From Alitta virens (Eukaryota; Annelida; Polychaeta; Phyllodocida; Nereididae), in NCBI GenBank assembly GCA_932294295.1, contig OW028579.1, positions 1,195,085 through 1,259,084 on the forward strand: a stretch of DNA of 64,000 nt. Reading direction: 5' to 3'. Positions 21,546-33,567 of this stretch are shown piece after piece (position 1 is the first letter of the stretch; each line of letters begins with the position of its first letter). A program made the translations under genes and the position numbers. Below the pieces are notes generated by a model, which searched no databases, was not told the origin of the DNA, and was given only the letters and a program-made list of their open reading frames with translations.

Positions 21546-22229
21546 CTGCATTCATCATGTAACTTATACTTTTTAAATTTATTTTCACGTTTATTGAACC
21601 TAAGAACATTAAAGAGTTTTTACAAGTTGGAACGTGAGTATTGCTTTCATCTTTAAATTCAATTCCATTATTGATTCATTCGTTCGACATCACATATATA
21701 ACAACGTTCTACTGTCAAATATTCAACCCATTTCACATCACAACCATATACTCATGCAGCTTTCATACTTGGCTTTCAGTCACCCTGGTTTCAATTAAAT
21801 ATATGTATGCAAATAAATACAAATAAATTTAGCTGATACCATTAGTATATGCCCTTGATTATAATAAATGTATACTAGATTAGAACATTTGTTTTAAAAA
21901 TCTGTTATTCTCATGTCAATTCAACTGATTATTTGTTGAATATTTTCAGGTATTTCTACATATTTCTTACATATTTGTTATATTTCAAAAGCCTTTTTAT
22001 CTTGGAAAATTTATTTACAGCCATCGTTATGTATGAATCACAATTTCAATCATCTTGAAAGAAGTAATTTAATCTCATGTACACCTGCCATGTCACATGT
22101 AATATTTTAAGGCCATCTACGTAAAAAGATGTAGACATTAATTAATGTATTACATTCATATCCATGTGGTGACATAACTTTATGGCATATTAAGATTGGA
22201 AAAAAAAAATTAATTCAAGTTTGCCAACA
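21546..22229. other. unassigned AT-rich sequence
   Basis: No feature recognised. Confidence 0.5.
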
Positions 22230-22485
22230 CAACGTTAGTTTCAATATAAACAGCCCATCAAATTGAGTTTAGCCAAAGCTGTGATTGCTGGCTACTCAAA
22301 ACCTGATCTAAAAGTACTTATTTATGATATATTTCTTAAATTTGCCAATGTTTACACTTTTCTGGTGATAAATGTAAGCCGCCTATTAGCTATAGAAGTG
22401 GACAGAAGCAGCTGGCTTTAGCATGTTTAGACCACAGCCAGGTACAGCCGTCTCGAGTCAACCGTTTTTTATTTAACTAACTGTA
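22230..22485. mobile_element. Tc1-like MITE, family A, copy 3
   Basis: The left end is degraded ('aacgttagtttcaatataaa') while the right end 'taactaactg'-TA is intact. The interior words 'tagaagtggacagaagcagc' and 'gcatgtttagaccacagcca' are shared with copy 1. Confidence 0.78.
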
Positions 22486-22654
22486 ATATATTGCAATTAT
22501 TATATTCTTGTTCTGCTTACTTAGGGTGTACCAAGATGGAATGGTCGTTGATTGTGAATGGCAGATTTTGGAAGTGACATTTGGAAGATGTCTGTCGGCA
22601 TGTTTGACAATCAACCAAAATCATGTCTACTATTTGGGATGGTGAAAATTTAAG

Positions 22655-22835
22655 TTGGTGGTGGATTAGGGCTTTACGTCCTGTATTTCTACACCTAATG
22701 TGGCTAATTAGGACCATGGCAATGAGACGAAAGATGAAACAGCCATCCAACATAGGCTCCACCGGGAATTAAACCTGGGACACAGTGGTTGGAAGCCCAG
22801 TGCGCTACCACTGAGCTAGGCCCCCCCCCCCCCCC
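22655..22835 (-). mobile_element. SINE family 1, (ACC)n tail, poly(G) at the head
   Basis: A full head and body, with a 6-bp deletion in the 'cctgtcc' block and a run of about 15 C on the plus strand at the 5' end. The flanks aaaatttaag (22645-22654) and aaactttaag (22836-22845) are a probable TSD with one mismatch. Confidence 0.9.
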
Positions 22836-22845
22836 AAACTTTAAG

Positions 22846-23699
22846 GTAGTCAACCTCTTTACCAAATCTCTTTCTTGCACTGAAGCACAGTTCAACCAAA
22901 CGTGAAATATCTGCAAATAGATAATATGGCTCCAGGAATTATCGGCTAGTAGATCTGCATTCACTCTGATTATACTGTACCAAAATAGTTTTTCTATTGT
23001 TCTGATCTCCTGAGTGCAAACAGAACTTTTCTTGATTTATATCCCTCATATTAGGGAGTTAGCCTTCGGTCTTGGGATATAACTAACACAGCAAAAAAGT
23101 TAGTTAACTCCCTCCTATTCGGGATATAACTATTACATATCTCTCATAGTCAGGATATAACTAACACTTGACTTTGGGATATCACTATACTTAGAGCACG
23201 CGTTCGTATAAGTAGCAAACCTTTTGTAAGAGGAAAGACAGGACTTGAAAAGGCAAGGAAACTGTTTCAGTAACAAGTTCTCAGACAGTGTCCTGTGAAG
23301 TTGTAAATCTCGCTCTAAGACAGCTGTCAGGTACACACTGGTCTTTGCTTGTTTGCCAACAGGCTAGACAAGTGCAGATGCCAAGTAGCGAAAACAGCTG
23401 TACTGTCCACCGGACAGTGACACAGACATTCAGGTTGTGTAAATTACACTCTTTCTTGCTCCACAGGGATGATATCACAGGCGGCCACTACACTATTTTG
23501 GACCCATCAGACTGTAATTGTTTGCCACTATATTTTACCTCATTAATTAATAATTTAAGGTATTACTTCAAGTATAAGTGCTCCCATCAACAAGCACTGT
23601 CATATATGCTGGCAAATGCCTGTGATGATATGGAGCAAACAGTGGATAAGAATGAACAGGTCCATATCATGGAGTTATCTGTGCTTGGAACGGGATAGT
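22846..23699. other. unassigned; 136-residue open frame at 23288-23698 (+)
   Basis: The plus-strand frame begins MSCEVVNLALRQLSGTHWS and includes DDITGGHYTILDPSDCNC. It is the longest plus-strand open frame outside the tandem repeats. I recognise no domain and the complementary strand is also open over part of it. It ends just upstream of repeat family G, so it could belong to that element. It is not claimed as a gene. Confidence 0.25.
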
Positions 23700-24105
23700 C
23701 ATGTCATATCTAGCCAAGCAAGCATGTCCCTCGTTTGCGTCCGAGTTTATGCAGCAAAACTTCTAGTTTCTGTGGTATTCTATGTGCACACGGTTTTACA
23801 GCCAACCTACCTATATCAATCTATTTTATACTGAAAAATAATGAGTGCACACACTATTGCAAAACTTAACACGCTGTTATTTTTCCATAATCATCATTTT
23901 CGTGCAATAAATTGGCAATTTTAACTTCTGCTTCTCAAATATTTATAAGGTTAACACTGATAAAAACCCAGTTATTCATTTTCTATGATGTGAAATGGTG
24001 ACAGTGGGCACACTGATGTGTGTTTATTGTCCAAACTGAATATTTATCAGCCGATTGCAAAATACCACGAAAAAAGAAAGGACTGCTGCCAGGCTCGAGG
24101 AAGCC
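23700..24105 (+). repeat. dispersed repeat family G, copy 1
   Basis: It is colinear with 54235-54675: 'agccaagcaagcatg', 'cacggttttacagcc', 'ctgaaaaataatgagtgcac', 'gatgtgaaatggtg' and 'gactgctgccagg'. The copies are clearly homologous with many indels. It ends directly at the GATA satellite. Confidence 0.8.
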
Positions 24106-24119
24106 CAGGACTTTCAAAG

Positions 24120-25022
24120 ATGAATATGGAGATAGATAGATAGAAATAGATAGATAGATAGATAGATAGATAGACAGACAGGTAGATGGGTAAATAGATA
24201 AGTAGATGGATAGATGGATGGATAGATAGATAGAATAGATGGATAGATAGATAGATAGTCAGATAGATAGATAGATAGTCAGATAGACAGATAGATAGAC
24301 AGATAGATAGATTGAAAAGTAGATAGGTAGATAGATAGATGGATAGATAAATCGATAGATAGATAGATAGATAGATAGTCAGATAGACAGATTGATAGAT
24401 TGATAGGTAGATAGACAGATAGATAGACAGACAGGTAGATGGGTAAATAGATAAGTAGATGGATAGATGGATGGATAGATAGATAGAATAGATGGATAGA
24501 TAGATAGATAGTCAGATAGATAGATAGATAGTCAGATAGACAGATAGACAGATAGATAGATTGATAGGTAGATAGACAGATAGATAGACAGACAGGTAGA
24601 TGGGTAAATAGATAAGTAGATGGATAGATGGATGGATAGATAGATAGATAGAATAGATGGATAGATAGATAGATAGTCAGATAGATAGATAGATAGTCAG
24701 ATAGACAGATAGATAGACAGATAGATAGATTGAAAAGTAGATAGGTAGATAGATAGATAGATAGATATATAGATAAATCGATCGATGGACAGATAGATAG
24801 ATAGATATATAGATAGATAGTCAGATAGACAGATAGATAGATTGATAGGTAGATAGACAGATAGGTAGACAGACAGGTAGATGGGTAAATAGATAAGTAG
24901 ATGGATAGATGGATAGATAGATAGATAGAATAGATGGATAGATAGATAGATAGTCAGATAGATAGATAGATAGTCAGATAGACAGATAGATAGACAGATA
25001 GATAGATTGAAAAGTAGATAGG

Positions 25023-25057
<35 letters not shown>

Positions 25058-25271
25058 ATCGATCGATGGACAGATAGATAGATAGATAGATAGATAGATA
25101 GTCTGATAGACAGATAGATAGATTGATAGGTAGATAGACAGATAGATAGACAGACAGGTAGATGGGTAAATAGATAAGTAGATGGATAGATGGATGGATA
25201 GATAGATAGAATAGATGGATAGATAGATAGATAGTCAGATAGACAGATAGATAGATTAAAAAGTAGATAGG

Positions 25272-25306
<35 letters not shown>

Positions 25307-25456
25307 ATCGATCGATGGACAGATAGATAGATAGATAGATAGATAGATAGTCAGATAGACAGATAGATAGATTGATAGGTAGATAGATAGATAGATAGAT
25401 AGATAAATCGATAGACGGACAGATAGATAGACAGATAGATAGATAGTCAGATAGAC

Positions 25457-25491
<35 letters not shown>

Positions 25492-25492
25492 A
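24120..25492. repeat. 1.4-kb (GATA)n satellite with higher-order structure
   Basis: GATA/GACA tetramers are punctuated by a recurring block, 'acaggtagatgggtaaatag' followed by 'ataagtagatgg', that starts near 24178, 24430, 24594, 24873 and 25155. Secondary blocks 'attgaaaagtagataggtag' and 'ataaatcgatcgatggacag' also recur. Multi-block duplication therefore shaped the array, not just slippage. The minus-strand Tyr-Leu-Ser-Ile frames are the repeat translated. Confidence 0.97.
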
Positions 25493-26143
25493 ATTTATTA
25501 TTGCAACCTGGATAACTAAAGCATGTTGAATTACAATACATGATAAATATATATAAATATAATTATATATAGTATAAAAAAAAGAGTTTAAATCGATAAA
25601 ATTGATAAAACAAAAAGATAAAAATGTGAAACATTAAAATACTACTAAGTAGAAGTTATGTTGAGAATATCACACCACCTCTCATCACATTAAGCCTGCA
25701 AAGTTGTCAGACATCATTTTAATGTACAACATGATTCAATAATAGAACTGGCAAAAATGACTGACAAAAAGTAACAAAAACGTTTCATTTAAAAAATGAA
25801 TGGTGTGAAAAAAATACACAGAAATATAAAATAGATCTCATGCATATAAATCAAACGAATTGGAAATAACATTGTAAGGTGAGATAAACATTGTTGGTAC
25901 ACTTTCAGCGAGTCATCATTTCATGTATAGTCGTTCAATAGGATACATCATTTTAATGGATTTGCATTTTGCACCATTTCCTTGATATTGATCTGTGCAA
26001 TTTCATTTTTCAAACACTAAATGCTGTGGCACATCCACAATAGAGGGCGCTTCAGAGTAAAATTGGACTTGAAAGAGCAAATGCATCCAAATAGCTCAAC
26101 AAGCAAATTGGTAGAAACTTTTTCTTTCGCTTCAACTGACAAG
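25493..26143. other. unassigned AT-rich spacer between arrays
   Basis: No feature recognised. Confidence 0.5.
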
Positions 26144-26420
26144 TGTAAGATAAGATAAGATAAGATGAGATAGATGAGATGTTGGCAAACGTGGAAGATA
26201 AGATAAGATAAAATAAGATAAGATAAGATAAGATAAGGAGAGATAAGATAAGATAAGGAGAGATAAGGAGAGATAAGGAGAGATAAGATAGGACAAGACA
26301 AGATAAGATAAGATAAGATAAGATGAGATAAAGATAAAGATAAAGATAAGATAAGATAAGATAAGATAAGATGCGGCGAACATGGGTGATGAGATAAGAT
26401 GAGATAAGATGAAATGATGA
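26144..26420. repeat. (GATAA)n pentanucleotide array
   Basis: Imperfect GATAA/GATGA pentamers with 'ggagagataa' interruptions. Leucine/serine-rich minus-strand frames here are the repeat translated. Confidence 0.95.
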
Positions 26421-26827
26421 GATAATGAGAGACGAGGTGATTACATGGCGATATCAAGTGGGATTTAACATAAGGGCGGTTGAGATGAAGAGATGAAAAT
26501 GGCCGAGACTGGTGGAATGAGAATGAGATTAGATCGGATGGGTTGAGATGAAATGCTGGGAAGATTAGGGGAGCTTAGTGATGCTGGGGACACAGCTACA
26601 GCCACATTAGCAGAACCTCTGGTGATAATAACTTAATTATGAAATTAATATGGATTAACAAATGCTATAAAATATGCAGTGCATTAAAAAAAAATGCAAA
26701 CCATGTGGCGGTTTTCATAATTAGAGTTATCATTGTTAGTTGTTAATGAATAAAGCATGTTTAAGATTTTTGTTACAGGTTTCAGCAGCTGTATACTACA
26801 GCTAAAACATTTGCTTTACTGGTAGGG

Positions 26828-27533
26828 AATGGTCTAGCTCAGTGTAGCTCAGTGTATCTCAGTGTAGCTCAGTCTAGCTCAGTGTATCTCAGTGTAGCTC
26901 AGTCTAGCTCAGTGTATCTCAGTCTAGCTCAGTGTATCTCAGTGTAGCTCAGTGTATCTCAATGTATCTCAGTGTATCTCAGTGTATCTTAGTCTAGCTC
27001 AGTGTATCTCAGTCTAGCTCAGTGTATCTCAGTGTAGCTCAGTCTAGCTCAGTGTATCTCAGTCTAGCTCAGTTTATCTCAGTGTAGCTCAGTGTATCTC
27101 AGTCTAGCTCAGTGTATCTCAGTCTAGCTCAGTCTAGCTCAGTGTATCTCAGTCTAGCTCAGTGTATCTCAGTGTATCTCAATGTATCTCAGTGTATCTC
27201 ATTCTAGCTCAGTCTAGCTCAGTGTATCTCAGTCTAGCTCAGTGTATCTCAGTGTATCTCAATGTATCTCAGTGTATCTCATTCTAGCTCAGTCTAGCTC
27301 AGTGTATCTCAGTGTATCTCAATGTATCTCAGTGTATCTCATTCTAGCTCAGTGTATCTCAGTCTAGCTCAGTGTATCTCAAAGTGTATCTCAATGTATC
27401 TCAGTGTATCTCATTCTAGCTCAGTCTAGCTCAGTGCATCTCAGTCTAGCTCAGTGTATCTCAATGTATCTCAGTGTATCTCATTCTAGCTCAGTCTAGC
27501 TCAGTGTATCTCAGTCTAGCTCAGTCTAGCTTG
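26828..27533. repeat. decamer minisatellite TAGCTCAGTN/TATCTCAGTN
   Basis: About 70 units of 10 bp alternate between 'tagctcagtc', 'tagctcagtg' and 'tatctcagtg' forms. The blocks 'tatctcaatgtatctcagtg' followed by 'tatctcattc' recur at about 27177, 27247, 27317, 27390 and 27450, showing roughly 70-bp higher-order copying. The same decamer occurs at 62820-62905. Confidence 0.97.
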
Positions 27534-28564
27534 TGAAAGAGACATCAAATATGAGTTGTACTGGAAAAAACATACTCTCCTACACATACAGAAAACTTCT
27601 TTTCGCCCATAATATAAAACAATATTTGGCTAATCTTAAAATGTGATCTTTCAGCAAATGCACAAGCTCCAGAGGGTAATGCATAAAAACACATGAAGGT
27701 GGTAAGGGGAAAAACCTGCCAATATTGGCAATTTAAAAAGTCCACAAAAGTCTACTGCTGACATAAAAAAATATCGTGGCACACCCAGGTGCCAATTAGC
27801 ATTTAAGGACCACCTACGCCTTCGAAATGTCAAGTCTCTTGCTGATTTTTTAATATAGATATGAAATGTCATACCTGGCAATAGAGTATGACTTTTTGTG
27901 AGAAAAATATGGCTTTTTAGGCTGTATAGAGAAAGGGTAACGGATGCATTTTGAAATGATATGTTTAATTGCTTCAATCAAGAGTGCTCAGTATCAATTT
28001 CTGTCCCAAAGTCAATTAAATAGACAGTGCTTTTTTCCCACTCACTTTCATTGGAATGTCACCGAACTATACGAAATCACATATCTTGATAGATTGACTA
28101 TTTCATTAGTTTTTTTAAGAGTTAAATCATGGCATCGAGGATCTTAACGTAATTTATGTAATTGATCCATATCCAAAATAATTTGCAAAATTACTTTTTT
28201 GTCGTTATTTGTTCTATACATAGAAACAATTGGGTGTATTTTTCCTTTTTGCTTGTAAGCATCATTATATATTAGGGTATCACATATCACCCTACAAATA
28301 GTCTGACATTCAGAATTCATTGGAAAATGAAATACCAGTATTTTATCATGGAGTACTTTAGATTAACGAGTAAGAACAACAAGAACACATAATTGGTGAG
28401 TGGATACATTTTGCCACATTTACTGATTGGCATAAAGAAGTAAGTTACCTGCTAGTGTTTGTGGACACCCTGAGTGGGGACACATTATTACAAGTACATA
28501 TCAGAAAGGTTGAACAAGGTTATTTGTAACATCTTTAAATTTTGAAAAGGGAAAATTTGAACTT
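27534..28564. other. unassigned sequence
   Basis: Short opposing open frames at 27545-28147 show no recognisable domain. Confidence 0.45.
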
Positions 28565-28718
28565 AGGGGTGATTAGGGCTAATTAGGACAGGCAGGGACC
28601 ATGGCAATGAGACAAAGGATGAAACAGCCATCCAACATAGGCTCGACCGGGAATAGAACCCGGGACCCAGCGGTCGGAACCCCAGAGCGCTACCTCTGAG
28701 CTGGGCCCCCGCCCCTGG
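28565..28718 (-). mobile_element. SINE family 1 copy with 30-bp internal deletion
   Basis: The tail goes from 'gattagggct' directly to 'aattaggacagg'. The missing segment is bounded by the word 'gggct' in complete copies, so the loss looks like recombination between short direct repeats. The head carries A and B boxes ('cgggttctattcccgg' has one change in the B box). Confidence 0.9.
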
Positions 28719-28729
28719 GGCAAGGGGGT

Positions 28730-29284
28730 GGGGGTGGGAGTCGAAAGAAACGAATGACCACTGACATGGGAGATGCTTATATACCTGGCACAAGTGGATG
28801 AGCCCAGCTGGCAGTCCCTGAGAACATAACTTGACCCAAGTTATTGCCTGGAATGAATGTTGCCTTGCCCAAGATGGCGTTAACCCCATTTACTAGTAAA
28901 TATCATTTAGTGCATGCATTTTTGTGTAATACTATAATTTCCACATGCATGCAATGACGCTGAAGCAGCCCTTAGTTATTTTTTTTATTTTTTAATTCGT
29001 TCAAGATGAAATGCTCAAACAATAAATTAACCAAGAGCAAAACCCATAATCCGGATTACCATTAAATTTCAATCAGCTGCCCTTTGGCCACCCACCCATA
29101 ATTAATAAATTGAATTTCTTCCAAATTTAATTAAACCAAAGAGCCAATTTTTTCCTGCAAATAAAGAAGCTTGACAAAGGCATGTCATTGCAACTTTGCC
29201 TATTGTTGCATTAGTATGCATTAGAACCATGTACTGCGAAATTAATTGTATCACGGTGACAAAAAAAAATTATAATTAGTAAAA
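28730..29284. other. unassigned AT-rich sequence
   Basis: No feature recognised. Confidence 0.5.
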
Positions 29285-29368
29285 TACACCGCCCTCCAAA
29301 AATACCAGACCACTTGAGTTTGTACACAGTGGCCATACAGTGGTCTCATATTTTTGCAGGGCGGTGTA
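29285..29368. mobile_element. 84-bp Tc1/mariner-type MITE
   Basis: TA-CACCGCCCTCCAAAAATA opens the element and 'tatttttgcagggcggtg'-TA closes it, with inverted repeats of about 30 bp extending through 'agaccact'. The end sequence resembles Tc1-type termini (CAGTGCCTTGCAAAAGTAT-like) and the TA flanks fit. The loop is only about 25 bp, so this is a minimal element. Confidence 0.85.
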
Positions 29369-29399
29369 GGAGCAGAGTAAAAACCTAAAATGGACTGAC

Positions 29400-29672
29400 C
29401 TTCACTCTCCTCTTATTACTCATTTTGCTTTTCAGACATAGAAGATAATCACTGACTTATTCAATAATATAACTTTCTCAGAAAAATAACAAAAATCAAC
29501 TGAATGAGAAGGTGTCAAATATACATTAAAATGCACTAAAAATACTACTGCTAGGATGCACCTTGTTTCAGCCAATCACAGCCAAGGGTGGGAACTCTTT
29601 CAGCAAATAGAATTGCAATATTCTGCAATAGCCACCCGGTGGATATATAGAGAACCTGCCATGAAAATCCAC
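29400..29672 (+). repeat. dispersed repeat family E, copy 2
   Basis: Shares 'ctcctcttattactcatttt', 'gtgtcaaatatacattaaaa', 'gctaggatgcacc' and 'aaaatccactat' with the copies at 7177 and 33252. Confidence 0.8.
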
Positions 29673-30198
29673 TATTTAGCATTATATACACCGTTGTACA
29701 AATCCTCATATATAACAGTTAGCTATTGTGTATGAGCCATGCTGCGCTGCAATTTGTGGCAGCCGGAAAGTGGGTGGGACTTAAAGCAAATTCACCAGCG
29801 TCACGATAAAAATATAAAAAGACATATATACCTAATGCTCTTGCCAATTAAAGACTTATCAAATCAAATCTACCATTAATGTGGCCTACCTTAATTTACA
29901 TGACATATGTATTTCCTGTCTATTCTCAAGTGGTTATATGGTCATACTATAGTCCCATAAGCATTAAAATATAACTGGTCGATTTTTACAAAACGGTTGC
30001 TATGGAAACATCTGCCATTGAGTTCGCACAAAGTTTACACATTTTGTATGTCCAGTTTCAGACAGGTCACATTCAAGGGAACATTTTGGTATATGAGACT
30101 TTGTGTTCTACTCCAGTGATCACTTTTTCCTTAAATATTGCACTTTTTGGGCATCAGCTGCTCTACTATAAGAAATAAGATGTGTACTATGATTACCA
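29673..30198. other. unassigned sequence
   Basis: No feature recognised. Confidence 0.5.
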
Positions 30199-30228
30199 AT
30201 GAATGAATGAATGAATGAATGAATGAAT
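30199..30228. repeat. (AATG)n microsatellite
   Basis: Seven copies of 'aatg'. Confidence 0.97.
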
Positions 30229-30787
30229 CCATACCCCCTTTACCACATTATAACAATATATCTGTCCTCACATTTTCAGTGCAGTGCATTAACCTTTTTG
30301 CAGCTTTTTAATTTTACTTTAGGGCCAACCAATGTAATTACATGAAAGACACCATAATGGCCTCTCAGCGTGGATCTCGTTTTCTCGTTTTCCAGTGTGC
30401 AGTAAAACGGAAATGGAAAGGAAATGATATGTTGATCCGCCACCAGAAAATAGTCCCCATGGCTCCATAAAAGGAAGCTTAAACTGCGGAGTGGTTTGAT
30501 ACAAAAGTTTCAATTCACAAGGGTTACACTTTACGAGGTTGTTTTGTGTTCCAGTTCATTCTTATTCAGAATGGCTCCAGCTAATCTCAGAATTCCTTTT
30601 TTTCTGTTCTTTTTGATTATTTTTTTCACGTTCCGGTTTGATGGTCTACACTTTCCCTTTTTTTTTCTGTATCATTTTATTTTACATCGTTCGATTTGAC
30701 CTTAATTTTGGATTATTTAATGTATTATGAATGAAACACAGGAAACCATAGCGGGTGTTTACCAATATTCTACAAGATTAGTGAAGG

Positions 30788-32260
30788 GTGCAAAAGAAAA
30801 AGAAGGAGAAGAAGAAGAAGAAGAAAGAGAAGAAGGAAGAAGAAAGTGAAGAAGAAGATAGTGTAGAAGAAGATAGTGAAGAAGAAGAAAGTGAAGAAGA
30901 AAGTGACAAAGAAGAGAGTGAAGAAGAAGAGAGTGAAGAAGTAGAAAGTGAAGAAGTAGAAAGTGAAGAAGAAGATAGTGAAGAAGAAGAAAGTGAAGAT
31001 GAAGAGAGTGAAGAAGAAGAGAGTGAAGAAAAAGAAAGTGAAGAAGAAGAGAGTGAAGAAGAGAGTGAAGAAGAAAGTGAAGAAGAAGAAAGTGAAGAAG
31101 AAGAAAGTGAAGAAGAAGAAAGTGAAGAAGAAGATAGTGAAGAAGAGAGTAAAGAAGAAGATAGTGAAGAAGAAGAAAGTGAAGATGAAGAGTGAAGATG
31201 AAGAGTGAAGAGTGAAGAAGAAGAAAGTGAAGAAGAAGAAAGTGAAGAAGAAGAAAGTGAAGAAGAAGAGAGTGAAGTAGAAGAAAGTGAAGAAGAAGAG
31301 AGTGAAGAAGAAGAAAGTGAGGAAGAAGAGAGTGAAGAAGAAGATAGTGAAAAAGAAAAGAGAGTGAAGCAGAGAAGAGAGTGAAGAAGATAGTGAAGAA
31401 GATAGTGAAGAAGAAGAGAGTGAAGAAGAAGAGAGTGAAGAAGAAGAGAGTGAAGAAGAAGAAAGTGAAGATGAAGAAAGTGAAGATGAAGAGTGAATAA
31501 GGAGAAAGTGAAGAAGAAAAGAGTTAAGTAGAAGAAAGTGAAGAAGAAGAGAGTGAAGAAGAAGAAAGTGAGAAAGAAGAGAGTGAAGAAGAAGAGAGTG
31601 AAGAAGAAAAGAAAGTGAAGAAGAGAAGAGAGTGAAGAAGAAGAGAGTGAAGAAGAAGAGAGTGAAGAAGAAGAGAGTGAAGAAGAGAAGAGAGTGAAGA
31701 AGAAGAGAGTGAAGAAGAAAAGAAAGTGAAGAAGAAGAAAGTGAAGAAGAAAGTGAAGAAGAAGAAAGTGAAGAAGAGAGTGAAGAAGAGAGTGAAGAAG
31801 AAGAGAGTGAAGAAGAAGAAAGTGAAGATGAAGAAAGTAAAGATGAAGAGAGTGAAGAAGAAGAGAGTGAAGCAGAAGAGAGTGAAGAAGAAGAAAGTGA
31901 AGAAGAAGAAAGTGAAGATGAAGAGAGTGAAGAAGAAAGTGAAGGAGAAGAAAGTAAAGATGAAGAGTGAAGAAGAAGAAAGTGAAGAAAAAGAGAGTGA
32001 AGAAGAAGAAAGTGAAGATGAAGAAAGTGAAGAAGAAGAGAGTGAAGAAGAAGATAGTGAAGAAGGATAAGCAGAAGAAGATGAATATGAAGATGAAGAT
32101 ATTCAAGATAATAAAGAAAAAGAAGACAAAGATGAAGATGGAGTATATAAAAACGAAGATAAAGAAAAGAAGAGCAGAAGAAAGAGAAGAAGAAGAAAAG
32201 AAGAAGGAGAGGAAGCAGAGGAAGGAGAGGAAGGAGAAGAAGATGAGGTAGAAAAATCAA
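30788..32260. repeat. 1.5-kb purine-only GAA/GTGAA minisatellite
   Basis: The basic unit is a 15-mer such as 'agtgaagaagaagag', with 9- and 12-bp variants, so nearly the whole plus strand is purine with one T per unit. All six frames are largely open. The plus strand reads Glu/Ser-rich (for example EEESEEEDSEEEES) and the minus strand Leu/Phe/Ser-rich for 496 codons. Frameshifting unit variants and the lack of any non-repeat coding flank argue against a gene. Confidence 0.96.
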
Positions 32261-32289
32261 AGAGGGAAGAGGAAAGAGATGACAACGAA

Positions 32290-33189
32290 GAGGAAAATAT
32301 TAAAAAAATAAAATAATGACGATGAAGAAAATGAAACAGGAAAGTAGAGAGGGATGCTTCAGGGTAAACGTCTGGGTGACACTTTTACAGATAGATTGAA
32401 CAATAGACTGCTACCTGTTTAAAATGTTCAGTTAAAAAGATAATTAACCTGTGATTTTTACATGTTTTTCCAAGACTATATTTCACGCCATCATTGCCAT
32501 GTCATTGTAAATAGTCATCTTTCATCATACAATAATGTGATAACCATTCTAATTTTTTATGACAAACTCTTGTGCTCATATTTTTTATAGTGCCATATCA
32601 ACTGACATTACAAGGAATTCACTCAGCCTACACGGCTATCAGACACTCATCCAATCACAAATGGGCTCAGTCAATTTGAAGATAATTGTAGAAAAGCAGG
32701 ACAGCTCTAATTCAAGAAGAATCGTGAATGAAGTGTTTTTTAATTGGCCTGTATTGGTCACATCTAGGACAAATGAAAATAAATAGCTCTTTTCTTACAA
32801 TTAAGGTGGATTTTAAAATGGATCACTTCGGAGTCATGAATTAATGTCGTGGCTACACGTTTTTCTTCTTTTTTTTTTTTTAGCTTATCAAAGGATATTA
32901 AAACCATATTAAAGGCTTCTGATGAATCCACATTTCAGTTTTCTAAATCAAATGTTTTTAATGAAGCCACTTTACATATATGTTTGCGCAGGTTATGATT
33001 GCAATATACTGCATGCTTGAGTTTTGCAAAATGTGGGATTTGAGCTTTCTTAAATTCTAGTGCAAATATGGCTAATAATTAATAATCTGTGCATTTATTG
33101 ATGAAGAAGAAAATCTTAAAAGCCATCTAAATACAGTAATACTCATCAATGGCGTCCAACTAAGCAATCCAGAGATAGAAACACTAAGC
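32290..33189. other. unassigned AT-rich sequence
   Basis: A 75-residue plus-strand frame at 32559-32786 has no recognisable domain. Confidence 0.45.
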
Positions 33190-33222
33190 TACAAGAAGCC
33201 AAGCCAAGCCAAACCAAGCCAA
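33190..33222. repeat. (AAGCC)n microsatellite
   Basis: Six AAGCC-type pentamers, one reading AAACC. Confidence 0.95.
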
Positions 33223-33251
33223 GATGGAGAAATCTACTTTGTAATAGAGTC

Positions 33252-33567
33252 TTTTCACTGAGCAGCCCTGAATTCAGCAAGACATAAGTCTTTCCTCCCC
33301 TCTTATTACTCATTTTGCTTTTCAGACACAGCAGATCATAACTAACTGATTCCATAAATATAACTTTCTCAGAAAAATAACAAACATCAACTAAATGATA
33401 AAGTGTCAAATATACATTAAAATGCACTAAAAATACTGCTGCTAGGATGCACTCTGCTTCAAGCAATTAGTGTCAAGGGCGGGAACTTTTTCAGCCAATA
33501 GAATTGCAATATTCTGTTTTAGCCACCTGGTGGAAATACAGAGAACCTTCCGTGAAAATCCACTATT
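33252..33567 (+). repeat. dispersed repeat family E, copy 3
   Basis: The fullest copy, from 'agtcttttcactgagcagcc' to 'cgtgaaaatccactat'. The first and last ~16 bases are imperfect inverted repeats, which hints at a non-autonomous DNA element. Confidence 0.78.

Noticed and set aside
24954..25541. 195-codon minus-strand open frame of Tyr-Leu-Ser-Ile repeats
   Set aside because: A translation of the GATA satellite with no non-repeat coding flank.
26150..27533. CRISPR array or other direct-repeat immunity locus
   Set aside because: The repeats are contiguous with no unique spacers, and the sequence is eukaryotic satellite.
30770..32260. 496-codon minus-strand and 135-codon plus-strand open frames
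   Set aside because: They are a GAA-rich minisatellite translated. All frames are open and unit length variants shift the frame.
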